A stretch of DNA of 64,000 bases from G963663775 sp963663775 (GTDB lineage Bacteria > Bacillota > Clostridia > Oscillospirales > Butyricicoccaceae), in contig OY760624.1 of assembly GCA_963663775.1 (NCBI GenBank), forward strand, positions 2,232,001-2,296,000, written 5' to 3'. Under the pieces are notes generated by a model. That model was not told where the DNA came from, made no database searches, and was given only the letters and a program-made list of their open reading frames with translations. Numbering within the stretch: position 1 is the stretch's first letter; every line of letters begins with the position of its first letter. This document shows positions 54,258-62,858 of this stretch, piece after piece. The translations under genes and the position numbers were made by a program.

Positions 54258-55382
54258 TCATTCTGTATAGATGCGTGGCACACGGTTGGACACAGCGCAC
54301 AGCACTTCATATGAAATGGTGCCTGCATGCTGCGCAACGGTATCGGCGGAGATGGTATCCGCACCAAAAATAAGCACTTCGTCCCCACGATGCACTTCCA
54401 AATGCGCCGGAATTTCTGCCATGCACATATCCATGCAAATGCGCCCGACAATCGGCACAACATGACCGCAAACCTGCACCTGTGCGTTGCCAGAGCCTGT
54501 CCGCAAATATCCATCTGCATAGCCAATGGATAAGACGGCAATGCGGGTTTTGTCCTGCATTTGGTAGGTGCGCCCATAGCCAATGGAAGCACCGCATTCC
54601 AGATTGCGCACCTGTACAATGCGTGCCTTGAGCGTCATAACAGGCTGCAGGGCAATCTGCTTGCGGATGCGGTCATCCGGATAATAACCGTATAGAATCA
54701 AACCCGCTCGCACCATGGTACAATAGCTGTTGGGATGCTGCAAAATGGCGCCGCTGTTGGCACTGTGCCGCAAGGGGAGCGAAAGACCGCCTTGTTCTAA
54801 GGCGTCACAAATGCAGGAGAATTGCCGCAGCTGCGCTTGTGTATAAGCCATGCCCTGGCTATCATCCGCAACGGCAAAATGCGAAAAAATACCGTTTGGA
54901 TGCAGACCTGGCAGTTGTGCAATCTCCAAAATTTCACGGACGGTATCTTCGGTGTGACGTGCGTCAAACCCCAATCGTCCCATACCGGTATCCAGCTTGA
55001 AGTGCACCGTGATGGGTTTTCCCTCTGCGCAGGCGGCGGCAGATAGCATAGCGGCGGTATCCCTGTCGTAGATGGCGGCGGTGATGTCATAGCGGGCAAT
55101 CAGCGGGGCATCTGCCTCATCGATATAGCCCAAAATTAAAATGGGGAGGGTGATGCCATGCTGCCGCAGTTCAATCGCTTCTGGCACGGTCGCAACCCCG
55201 AAATAAGCAGCGCCTGCTTGCTGCAAACGTTTCGCAATCGGAATGCTCCCGTGCCCGTAGGCGTTGGCTTTGATAACGCATAAAACAGGTGTGTGCTTTA
55301 CCTGCGCTTGAATGGCCCTAAAATTGTTTTCGACCGCACATAAATCGATTTCTGCCCATGTGCGGTGCGTGTGATTATCCAT
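54258..55382 (-). CDS. alr: Alanine racemase
   Basis: The 374-residue PLP enzyme makes D-alanine for peptidoglycan. K38 in VIKANAYGHG binds PLP. The catalytic tyrosine is in SIGYGRTY of the C-terminal beta domain, and RAGLILYGYYP and CMDMCMAE are further family motifs. Start 55382 follows AGGAGAT (55397-55391); the frame is open farther upstream but overlaps the lipoprotein gene. It sits 13 nt after that lipoprotein gene, in an envelope-related operon. Confidence 0.96.
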   Translation of the reverse strand: MDNHTHRTWAEIDLCAVENNFRAIQAQVKHTPVLCVIKANAYGHGSIPIAKRLQQAGAAYFGVATVPEAIELRQHGITLPILILGYIDEADAPLIARYDITAAIYDRDTAAMLSAAACAEGKPITVHFKLDTGMGRLGFDARHTEDTVREILEIAQLPGLHPNGIFSHFAVADDSQGMAYTQAQLRQFSCICDALEQGGLSLPLRHSANSGAILQHPNSYCTMVRAGLILYGYYPDDRIRKQIALQPVMTLKARIVQVRNLECGASIGYGRTYQMQDKTRIAVLSIGYADGYLRTGSGNAQVQVCGHVVPIVGRICMDMCMAEIPAHLEVHRGDEVLIFGADTISADTVAQHAGTISYEVLCAVSNRVPRIYTE

Positions 55383-55395
55383 GATGTTGCATCTC

Positions 55396-56001
55396 CTAAG
55401 TATCGGTAGTATCTGTTTGCTGGGGAGAGGGGGCGGCAGAGAGCGCTGTCCAATCGCTGAAGTCGCAAGATAAGATGCGTTGTCCATCGACATATACCTC
55501 TGCACGCACAGGAATGTTTTGGCTGGTATCTACCCAAATTTGGCGCACCACGCCGTCTTCCTGCGCAGGGTCTTCATATTGCAGCATGGTCAGCGCAACC
55601 CCATCTGCGGAGGTATTGGCAACCTCGACAGGTACGGAGGCACGCAGTTCATAGAGCAGGCGAGGAATGCAGTCAAGCGGTGTCAGACCAGGTTTGGATA
55701 TACTGGGGGTATCCAGAACGGTATCGCCGTATTGCAGGGTGAAGTCTGCCTTTTGGGTGCCGGCAATGGTGGCGGTAATACCAGATAGAATCTCTGGTGC
55801 GGTAATGGTGAGTGTGTCATTATCAGTTCTATTATAAACATAATTCAGTTCATATTCCAGCCTTGCGGCATCGGTATCAGAAAGAATTTTTGTGTGGAAC
55901 GTTGCTGCAGGCAAATCTGCAAAATGCTGCAGGAGCTGTGTTTCATCTGGTGCAGAAGCACAGCCCTGCAGAAAACATAGCAAAGGAAACCATAAAAACA
56001 A
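55396..56001 (-). CDS. Putative lipoprotein, LolA-like fold suspected
   Basis: The 201-residue protein has a hydrophobic start and the lipobox LQGC (Cys14), so it should be lipid-anchored outside the membrane. The remainder is beta-rich, with segments such as FTLQYGDTVLD and VVRQIWVDTSQNIPVRAEVYVDG, reminiscent of LolA/LolB-type lipid-binding folds found in Clostridia; similarity is by impression. The TTG start gives no positive charge before the hydrophobic core. A CTG at 56010 would give LKRLFLWF and is 9 nt from GCGGTGA, so that rare start may be correct. It lies between acpS and alr. Confidence 0.72.
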   Translation of the reverse strand: MFLWFPLLCFLQGCASAPDETQLLQHFADLPAATFHTKILSDTDAARLEYELNYVYNRTDNDTLTITAPEILSGITATIAGTQKADFTLQYGDTVLDTPSISKPGLTPLDCIPRLLYELRASVPVEVANTSADGVALTMLQYEDPAQEDGVVRQIWVDTSQNIPVRAEVYVDGQRILSCDFSDWTALSAAPSPQQTDTTDT

Positions 56002-56116
56002 CCGTTTCAGGATGCGTCACCGCTTTCGTTTACAGTGTCACAGCATCAAGAAGTGCGGATGATACTGCGCAGGGTTAGTATATGCGCAGAGGTGGTTCAT
56101 GTATGAATACAAGTGC

Positions 56117-56467
56117 TCAGTCCTGCCAAATGAAAGCGGTTGCGGTGGCATAGGTCTGGCAATGGGAAATGCTCAGCAAAATGCAAAGCGGTGGCATGCC
56201 TGACACGGTCACTTGTGGTGCGCCTGCGGCGGTGTGCGTGATTTCAATGTCCCGCCAGCCAAGTCCGTTGGCAATACCTGTGCCCAATGCTTTCGCAACC
56301 GCTTCTTTTGCGCAGAAAAAGCCGGCAGCACTTTGCGGTGCGTTGTGTCCACGGGACGCAAGATAGGCGAGTTCTTTGGGTGTGTAAATGCGGGTGCGAA
56401 AACGCTCTTGCGGCAAAAGCCGAGCAATGCGTTCGATTTCAATAATATCTGTGCCAAGTGCACGCAT
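56117..56467 (-). CDS. acpS: Holo-[acyl-carrier-protein] synthase
   Basis: AcpS attaches phosphopantetheine from CoA to ACP. The 116-residue protein shows GTDIIEIERI (metal-binding Asp), FFCAKEAVAKALGTGI (catalytic Glu and Lys) and ISHCQTYATA. Start 56467 follows GGAGGGG. Clustering with alr is common in Firmicutes. It begins 12 nt after glgX, and a 115-nt gap separates it from the lipoprotein gene. Confidence 0.96.
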   Translation of the reverse strand: MRALGTDIIEIERIARLLPQERFRTRIYTPKELAYLASRGHNAPQSAAGFFCAKEAVAKALGTGIANGLGWRDIEITHTAAGAPQVTVSGMPPLCILLSISHCQTYATATAFIWQD

Positions 56468-56479
56468 AATCCCCTCCGT

Positions 56480-58606
56480 TTATAGGACAACATCTGTCAT
56501 TGAAAGCACTGCCACCGAGCGGGGCGCAATTTGCAGATGGAATCCATCACAGGATGTTAGGTTATTTTCTATGGTGTTGATGTCAATTTGCCAACGTTGG
56601 TGCTGACCTGGCTGCGGCAGTGTAATTTCGAGGGGTTCCCAGAAACTGTTGACGGCAATATACACAATATCATCCTGCTCACAGCAGGCACTGCGTCCGG
56701 CAAACATGACACCGATATAATGGTCGGTCGAAGAATATTGCCCACACCATGGTTGGGTGCAGTGAAAGCTGATTTCCGGAAAACCGCAAATCGCAGCTGC
56801 AAATTGCGATTGTAAAATGGTGTGTTTTTTGCGATAGGCAATGAGGTCACACACAAATTCGAAAAGGGAGGCGTTGGTCTTGAGGTCGTTCCAGTTGAGC
56901 CAGGAGATTTCGTTATCCTGACAATAGGAATTGTTGTTGCCAAATTGGGTGTTGCCAAATTCGTCACCCGACAGCAGCATGGGCGTGCCGCGGCTGCAAA
57001 GCAGTACAGCGAAAGCATTGCGCACCATGCGTTCCCGCAGGGCACGGATTTCTGGATTGGAGGTTTCGCCTTCTGTGCCGCAATTCCAGCTGCAGTTGTC
57101 ATTGGCACCATCGGTGTTGTTCCAGCCATTTTTTTCATTGTGCTTCTCGTTGTAGGTATACAAATCATGCAGGGTAAAGCCATCATGACAGGTGATGAAA
57201 TTGATAGATGCATTTTTGCGTGCGCTGGCATCATAAATATCCGGAGAGCCGGCAATGCGCAACGCTGCCGCCATGGCACAGTCATCATCGCCTTTTAAAA
57301 AGCGACGGATGTCATCCCGATAGCGTCCGTTCCATTCCGCCCAACGATTCCACGAGGGGAAATTGCCAACCTGATATAGCCCGCCTGCATCCCATGCTTC
57401 TGCAATCAGTTTGACATTGCCAAGCAGGGGGTCAAACGCAAGACGCTGCAGCAAGGGGGGTTTGTCCATGGGAGAGCCGTCTTCATTTCGTCCAAGGATA
57501 GACGCAAGGTCGAAACGGAATCCATCGACACGGTAGGCAGAAACCCAATAGCGCAGACATTGTACAATCATTTCCAAGACAATCGGATGGTTGCAGTTAA
57601 GCGTATTACCGCAGCCGCTGAAATTATAGTATTTTCCGTCCGGTGTCAGCAAATAATAGATCTTGTTGTCAAACCCCTTAAAGGAAAAGAATGGACCGTC
57701 TTCGTTGCCCTCAGCCGTGTGATTGAACACCACATCCAAAATAACCTCGATGCCATTCTCATTTAGTGCCTTGATGAGATGCTTCAGCTCGTTGCCTTCA
57801 CGGTTATATTCTTTGCTGGCGGCATAGCTGGTGTTCGGTGCGAAAAAACTAACCGTGTTATAGCCCCAGTAATTGATCACTTTATTGCCCTCGACGTTTC
57901 GCTCGTCCAGCATTTCGTCAAATTCAAAAATCGGAAGCAGCTCCACGGCGTTGATGCCGAGCTTTTTCAGATACGGGATTTTTTCCATCAAGGCAGAGAA
58001 CGTGCCCGGATAGGTGGTGTTGGAGGAGTCATGCACGGTGAATCCACGCACGTGCATTTCATAAATAATGAGTTCCTGCATGGGAATGAGCGGCTGCTTG
58101 CTGTTTCTCCAGTCGAAGTCATCGCGGACAACACGTGCTTTGTAGTGCTGCTCCGTGGGGGCGGGCGTACGCCACATGCTTTGACCGGTCACGGCTTTCG
58201 CATAAGGGTCGAGCAGATATTTGGTTTTGTCGAATACCAGACCGTTTGCGGGGTCATAGGGACCGTCAATGCGATAGGCATATTCAAATTGGAAGATATC
58301 CAGCTTGAACACAATCATGGAATAGACATTGCCGATTTTATATTGCTCCGGAAAGGGAAGTATAGCGAAGGGTTCGGTGCTTTCTCGATGAAACAGCAGC
58401 AGCTCGCAAGCTGTGCCGTATTTGGTGTGCACCGTGAAGTTGACGCCGCCCGGGATAGCGGTTGCGCCATTCATCTCGTATAAGCCGGGGCGGACATCAA
58501 AGCCTGCGATTCTGCCGAGCGGGACTAGGTGGATATGACTTCCATCACTGGTGTAGGTGTGTTGTTCGGACTGTATCGGTTGTTCGAGTTTGTTCGGACT
58601 GTTCAT
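56480..58606 (-). CDS. glgX: Glycogen debranching enzyme, GlgX/isoamylase type
   Basis: The 708-residue enzyme cleaves alpha-1,6 branches of glycogen or alpha-glucans. It has an N-terminal CBM48 domain (about 35-150) and a GH13 barrel with VFNHT. The nucleophile Asp is in DGFRFDLAS (about 365), the acid Glu in IAEAWDAGG (about 402) and the third Asp in TCHDGFT (about 473). A C-terminal beta domain ends it. Start 58606 is used because GGAGG (58617-58613) directly abuts the alternative ATG at 58612. No other glycogen genes are near; it heads an operon with acpS and alr. Confidence 0.94.
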   Translation of the reverse strand: MNSPNKLEQPIQSEQHTYTSDGSHIHLVPLGRIAGFDVRPGLYEMNGATAIPGGVNFTVHTKYGTACELLLFHRESTEPFAILPFPEQYKIGNVYSMIVFKLDIFQFEYAYRIDGPYDPANGLVFDKTKYLLDPYAKAVTGQSMWRTPAPTEQHYKARVVRDDFDWRNSKQPLIPMQELIIYEMHVRGFTVHDSSNTTYPGTFSALMEKIPYLKKLGINAVELLPIFEFDEMLDERNVEGNKVINYWGYNTVSFFAPNTSYAASKEYNREGNELKHLIKALNENGIEVILDVVFNHTAEGNEDGPFFSFKGFDNKIYYLLTPDGKYYNFSGCGNTLNCNHPIVLEMIVQCLRYWVSAYRVDGFRFDLASILGRNEDGSPMDKPPLLQRLAFDPLLGNVKLIAEAWDAGGLYQVGNFPSWNRWAEWNGRYRDDIRRFLKGDDDCAMAAALRIAGSPDIYDASARKNASINFITCHDGFTLHDLYTYNEKHNEKNGWNNTDGANDNCSWNCGTEGETSNPEIRALRERMVRNAFAVLLCSRGTPMLLSGDEFGNTQFGNNNSYCQDNEISWLNWNDLKTNASLFEFVCDLIAYRKKHTILQSQFAAAICGFPEISFHCTQPWCGQYSSTDHYIGVMFAGRSACCEQDDIVYIAVNSFWEPLEITLPQPGQHQRWQIDINTIENNLTSCDGFHLQIAPRSVAVLSMTDVVL

Positions 58607-58668
58607 ATGCATCCTCCATCCTTAGAACCTGTGGTTGTTTTGATACGTTTCAAATAAATTCTAATTGT

Positions 58669-58677
58669 AGTATAGCA
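58669..58677 (-). promoter_or_regulatory. Extended -10 promoter of the glgX operon
   Basis: On the minus strand TGC precedes TATACT (58674-58669). The -35 region is weak (TTTTCC at 17 bp). It is divergent from the promoter at 58802. Confidence 0.6.
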
Positions 58678-58801
58678 CAATTTTGCCTGTTGGAAAAAAT
58701 TTTTTATTTGCGAAATGCGCAGCAGTAGTATCCGTTTTGACAGGTGCTGCAATTGCGCAATAGGATTGTGGCGAAAAAGGAAAAACTGTGTCAAAAAAGT
58801 A

Positions 58802-58830
58802 TTGAAATACATCCTAAAAAACAGTATAAT
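58802..58830 (+). promoter_or_regulatory. Promoter of the DUF1858 gene
   Basis: TTGAAA (58802-58807), 17 bp, TATAAT (58825-58830); AAGGAG follows before the ATG. Confidence 0.85.
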
Positions 58831-58863
58831 AGAAAATATTAAATAGAAACAAGGAGAATCTTT

Positions 58864-59067
58864 ATGGCTGTAATCACCAAAAAGTCAACCATCGGCGAAA
58901 TTTTAGCGCGCGACATCGAAACCTCACAGTTTTTCTTGGCAATGGGCATGCATTGCCTGGGCTGCCCTTCCTCACAGGGCGAAAGCATTGAAGATGCTTG
59001 CGCAGTACACGGAACCGATGTTGACGAGCTTATCGCAAAGCTGAATGATTTCTTTAGCAAGAAGTAA
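58864..59067 (+). CDS. DUF1858-domain protein
   Basis: The 67-residue protein has the full DUF1858 pattern: TKKSTIGEIL, then MGMHCLGCPSS with a CxxC, and an amphipathic C-terminal helix (DVDELIAKLNDFF). The family resembles the N-terminal domain of ScdA/RIC iron-sulfur repair proteins and is often near or fused to hybrid-cluster-type redox enzymes in anaerobes. The single CxxC suggests thiol or metal chemistry. It is monocistronic, with a strong promoter and terminator, so it is likely well expressed. Confidence 0.92.
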   Translation: MAVITKKSTIGEILARDIETSQFFLAMGMHCLGCPSSQGESIEDACAVHGTDVDELIAKLNDFFSKK

Positions 59068-59077
59068 GCTGCAAAGG

Positions 59078-59114
59078 CCGACAGATTCCTGTCGGTCTTT
59101 TCTTTTTTCTTTTA
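59078..59114 (+). terminator. Terminator after the DUF1858 gene
   Basis: CCGACAG (59078-59084) pairs with CTGTCGG (59089-59095), tetraloop ATTC, then TCTTTTCTTTTTTC. Confidence 0.9.
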
Positions 59115-59148
59115 GGCTATTACAGTTAGAAGCGGAGGATGTGCGTTT

Positions 59149-59847
59149 TTGAATATAAAGTTGACGCCGAGATTGCAGTGCTTGGCGGATTTGGTGCCAC
59201 TGGGGGCACGGCTTGCGGATATAGGCACGGACCACGCCTATCTGCCCATTTATCTGTTGCAGACAAAACGCATTCAGCAGGCCGTTGCAAGCGATTTGCG
59301 GGAAGGACCGTTGGCATCAGCAGAGCGCAATGTTGATGCGGCAGGGCTAGGTGCGCAGCTGTCACTGCGTCTGGGCGCAGGACTGGAACAAGTACAGCCA
59401 CAGGAATGCGACACGATTACCATGGCGGGCATGGGCGGCGAAACGATAGCTGCCATTTTGCAGGCGGCGGCTTGGACGGCACAGGGCAATCATGAACTGC
59501 TTCTGCAGCCCATGACGATGCTGCCGACATTGCGGAAGTTCCTTTTGGAAAATGGGTATGCCATTGCGCAGGAAGTGGTTTGTCGAGAAGGCGCACGGCA
59601 ATATCTCATCATGCGTGTACGTGGCGGAGCGATGCGGTCTTCTCGTCTGATTTCTCGTGCGGAAGCGGCATTTTCGGCGGCGCTTTTGCAGGATGCGGGC
59701 GCAAAATCTTATCTGGAAGCATTGCTGCAAAAAGAACAGCGTGCCTTGCAGGGCATGCGCCTTGCGGGCACGCAGGATGCGGCACAGACCAAAGAGCAGG
59801 AACAGGTGATAGAACATATTCAAGCGGCATTGGAGGGATTGTCATGA
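59149..59847 (+). CDS. trmK: tRNA (adenine22-N1)-methyltransferase TrmK
   Basis: TrmK methylates A22 of bacterial tRNAs with SAM. The 232-residue protein has the SAM loop ADIGTDHAYLP at about residue 23-33, the catalytic-region AGMGGE near residue 93 and the family segment LLQPM. A C-terminal helical part ends it. The TTG start has GGAGG 10 nt upstream. It overlaps the Nif3-like gene by 4 nt, the usual clostridial pairing. Confidence 0.93.
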   Translation: MNIKLTPRLQCLADLVPLGARLADIGTDHAYLPIYLLQTKRIQQAVASDLREGPLASAERNVDAAGLGAQLSLRLGAGLEQVQPQECDTITMAGMGGETIAAILQAAAWTAQGNHELLLQPMTMLPTLRKFLLENGYAIAQEVVCREGARQYLIMRVRGGAMRSSRLISRAEAAFSAALLQDAGAKSYLEALLQKEQRALQGMRLAGTQDAAQTKEQEQVIEHIQAALEGLS

Positions 59848-60620
59848 TAACCGTGCAAAACGTATTGGCATGTATGGAGCAGTTTGCGCCCTATGCGCTT
59901 GCTGAAAGCTGGGATAACTGCGGTTTGCTGACAGGTGACCTGCAGCACCCTGTGACACGGGTCCTATGTGCGTTGGATGTGACACAGGCGGTTGTAGAAG
60001 AGGCGATTGCAGTGGATGCACAGGTGATTGTTGCGCATCATCCTCTGATTTTCACATCGGTCAGCCGCATTACAGCAGAGCAGCCGGTGGGGCGTATTTT
60101 ACGCCGTGTGATTACAAAGGATATTGCGGTGGTTTGCATGCACACCAATGCGGACTGTGCGCAGGGTGGTGTCAATGATGCACTTGCGCAAGCCTTGCAG
60201 CTGCAAAATATCATCAATATGGAGGCGGGCGAAAATGGTGAACTCGGACGAGTCGGCGATTTGCCGCAGGGGATGACACCGATAGCATTTGCGCAATATG
60301 TGAAGGCGCAGCTTGGTGCAGGCGGTGTGCGGTTCGCTGCAGGCAATCGTGAGATTCGCCGTGTTGCGGTCGGCGGCGGTGCTTGCGGCAAGCTGATGGA
60401 TTTTGCGATACGCAAAGGTGCGGATGCGTTTGTCATTGGCGACTGCAGCTATGATATTATGCAGCGGGCAGAGGCACTGGGGCTGACATTGGTGGATGCA
60501 GGACATTTTCCGACAGAGAACCCTGTCATTCCTGTGATTGCAGACTATATTTCTGCGCAGATTCCTGCAATTGATGCCGTGTGCTCACAGGTGCACAAGG
60601 ATTGTATACATTTTATCTGA
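59844..60620 (+). CDS. Nif3-like dinuclear metal centre protein (DUF34)
   Basis: The 258-residue protein has the metal ligands in VAHHPLIF (H65, H66), HTNAD and the C-terminal AGHFPTE. These form a two-metal site in Nif3/YqfO structures. The length is that of the short form, without the PII-like insert of YqfO. Suggested roles include GTP-related hydrolysis or metal handling; none is settled. ATG 59844 overlaps the trmK stop. Confidence 0.92.
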   Translation: MITVQNVLACMEQFAPYALAESWDNCGLLTGDLQHPVTRVLCALDVTQAVVEEAIAVDAQVIVAHHPLIFTSVSRITAEQPVGRILRRVITKDIAVVCMHTNADCAQGGVNDALAQALQLQNIINMEAGENGELGRVGDLPQGMTPIAFAQYVKAQLGAGGVRFAAGNREIRRVAVGGGACGKLMDFAIRKGADAFVIGDCSYDIMQRAEALGLTLVDAGHFPTENPVIPVIADYISAQIPAIDAVCSQVHKDCIHFI

Positions 60621-60637
60621 TTTTTTAGGAGGAAACC

Positions 60638-62422
60638 ATGCCACTGGACGCGATTTGCCTGCGGGCGCTGATAAATGAACTGGATGAACAGTTGGTGGGA
60701 AGCCGTGTGGAGAAAGTGTATCAGCCAGACAGAGAGGAAATTATACTTGCCCTGCGTGGCGGAAAAGGTGCAAAAAAGCTGCTGATTTGTGCGTCTGCAT
60801 CTGCGGCACGGATGCACTGTGTAGATGCCACTCGTGAAAATCCTGCGGCTCCGCCCATGTTTTGCATGCTGCTGCGCAAGCATATACAAGGTGCGAAGAT
60901 TGCTTCCATCACACAAAATGGGTTGGAACGCATCGCAATTATCACACTGGATACCACAGACGAGCTGGGAGTTGCGAGCCAAAAATATCTGCACTGTGAG
61001 TTGATGGGGAAGCACTCCAACATCGTGCTGTGTGACCAAGAAAACCGTGTGCTCGATGCACTGCGGCGTTTGGACGGAGATGTGGTTTCAGGGAAACGGC
61101 AGATTTTGCCGGGGCTGTTTTATCAGCTGCCGCCTGCGCAGGCGGGAAAAGTAAACCCGCTGGAGGTTTCCGGCGCAGGGGTTGTTGCGGCGCTCAAACA
61201 GGATGCACAGGAAGAAAAAGGACTGGATAAGTGGCTTTTATCCTCGTTTTTCGGCGTATCTCCACTGTTATGCAGAGAGCTTGCCTATCGTGCCACCGGG
61301 GATGTGGCAAAGCCGATTTGCATGCTGCATGAAGCCGAATATCAACAGATTGCAGACACCTTCTCTGATTTTGTAAAAATGGTGCAGGAAGCACGCTTTC
61401 ATCCTTGTCTGCTGACAAAGACGGGGGAAGATGTGGCGTTTGAATTCACCTTTTTTGCAATTACACAGTATGAAAATGCCGTTTTTCTGAAAAACATGTC
61501 CTCTTTTTCAGATATGCTTATTGCTTTTTATGAAAAAAAAGAACGCATCGAACAAATGCGCAGACGCTCGCAGGACTTGCAGCGCATGGTGACCACTGCA
61601 CGTGACCGTTTACGGCGAAAATTATCGATTCAACAGCAGGAATTGGCGCAGTCAGAGCATCGAGAGCAATATCGCCGCATGGGGGATTTGATTACAGCGA
61701 ATCTTTATCAAATTGCGCCGGGCATGCGCACCGCTTCGGTTGTGGATTATTATGATGAACAGTGTCCTACGGTGGAGATTCGTTTGGATTTGAAGCTGAC
61801 ACCGCAGCAAAATGCACAGCACTATTTTAAGCTGTATAACAAGGCCAAAACAGCTGAAATTGTGCTGCAGCAGCAAATTGAAAGCGGTACGCAAGAGCTG
61901 ACTTACTTGGAAAGCGTGCTGGAATCCATTGAGCAGGCGGAAAACACACAAGATTTACTGCAACTGCGGGAAGAACTGCTGCTCACAGGATACCTCTCTA
62001 AAAAGCAGCTGCATCAGGGGAAAAATCGCAGCAAGCCAGTGCAGGCGAAGCCCTATCATTATCGCACCAGCGATGGATTTGATGTGTTTGCCGGTAAAAA
62101 TAACCTGCAAAATGATTTACTGACATTGAAAACGGCGTATAAAAGTGATATTTGGTTCCATACACAAAAAATACATGGGTCGCATGTGATTTTAGTGGCG
62201 GATGGGAGAAAACCGACGGATATTGCTATGACAGAAGCGGCAGAAATTGCTGCGCATCACTCAAAGGCACGATATAGCGCACAGGTTCCTGTGGATTATT
62301 CGGAAGTGCGCAATATCAAAAAGCCAGCCGGCGCAAAGCCGGGGTTTGTGATTTATCATGTGTATCAGACGGCATATGTTACGCCGAGTGAGCAGAAAAT
62401 AGAGCAGCTGCGTGTGCGCTGA
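60638..62422 (+). CDS. rqcH: RqcH, ribosome quality-control NFACT protein
   Basis: RqcH binds stalled 50S subunits with peptidyl-tRNA and recruits tRNA-Ala to add Ala tails for degradation. The 594-residue protein has an NFACT-N domain (about 1-190), HhH-like and coiled-coil parts (about 290-450) and an NFACT-R domain with DIWFHTQKIHGSHVIL and NIKKPAGAKPG. The Asp-Arg pair of the NFACT-N domain appears as E97-R98 (GLERI). AGGAGG precedes the ATG. It was formerly annotated as a fibronectin-binding protein. Confidence 0.93.
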   Translation: MPLDAICLRALINELDEQLVGSRVEKVYQPDREEIILALRGGKGAKKLLICASASAARMHCVDATRENPAAPPMFCMLLRKHIQGAKIASITQNGLERIAIITLDTTDELGVASQKYLHCELMGKHSNIVLCDQENRVLDALRRLDGDVVSGKRQILPGLFYQLPPAQAGKVNPLEVSGAGVVAALKQDAQEEKGLDKWLLSSFFGVSPLLCRELAYRATGDVAKPICMLHEAEYQQIADTFSDFVKMVQEARFHPCLLTKTGEDVAFEFTFFAITQYENAVFLKNMSSFSDMLIAFYEKKERIEQMRRRSQDLQRMVTTARDRLRRKLSIQQQELAQSEHREQYRRMGDLITANLYQIAPGMRTASVVDYYDEQCPTVEIRLDLKLTPQQNAQHYFKLYNKAKTAEIVLQQQIESGTQELTYLESVLESIEQAENTQDLLQLREELLLTGYLSKKQLHQGKNRSKPVQAKPYHYRTSDGFDVFAGKNNLQNDLLTLKTAYKSDIWFHTQKIHGSHVILVADGRKPTDIAMTEAAEIAAHHSKARYSAQVPVDYSEVRNIKKPAGAKPGFVIYHVYQTAYVTPSEQKIEQLRVR

Positions 62423-62452
62423 GGCGGGATATGACGGACAAAGGATTTTTCA

Positions 62453-62481
62453 TTGCATTTTCGACAAAAGTACGATATAAT
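62453..62481 (+). promoter_or_regulatory. Promoter of hfq
   Basis: TTGCAT (62453-62458), 17 bp, TATAAT (62476-62481), with about 100 nt of leader. Confidence 0.72.
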
Positions 62482-62594
62482 AAAATATATATGGCGAGAT
62501 GTTTTGCAGAAACTGCACAGGAAACGACAGGTTTCTTGCAGCGCACCGAGTATGATTAACTCCGAGAAATCAAAAGTCAACGGAGGGAAGAAAG

Positions 62595-62843
62595 GTGCGT
62601 AACAGAATGAATTTACAAGATGCTTTTTTAAACAGTGCTCGTCAACAAGGACAGCTGTTAACCGTTTTTTTGACAAATGGCTTTCAGCTGCGTGGAGTTG
62701 TTCGTGGATTTGACAGCTTTATTGTTTTGCTGGAAACCGACGGAAAACAGCAAATGATTTATAAGCATGCAATTTCCACGATGGTGCCACAGCGAAGATT
62801 GGATATTTTCGGAAAGCGCGAGGAGCGCATGAAGATGGAATAA
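62595..62843 (+). CDS. hfq: RNA chaperone Hfq
   Basis: The 82-residue protein has the Sm1 motif (NLQDAFLNSARQQGQLLTVF, NGFQLRGVV) and Sm2 motif YKHAISTMVP, with the FDSF segment between them. It would form the hexameric ring that helps small RNAs pair with mRNA, though its role in low-GC Gram-positives varies. GTG 62595 is 8 nt from GGAGG (62582-62586). ATG 62607, giving MNLQDAFLN, has AAAGGTG nearby and is an equal candidate. The next gene starts 15 nt downstream. Confidence 0.95.
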   Translation: MRNRMNLQDAFLNSARQQGQLLTVFLTNGFQLRGVVRGFDSFIVLLETDGKQQMIYKHAISTMVPQRRLDIFGKREERMKME

Positions 62844-62858
62844 ACCGGAGAAGGTTTT

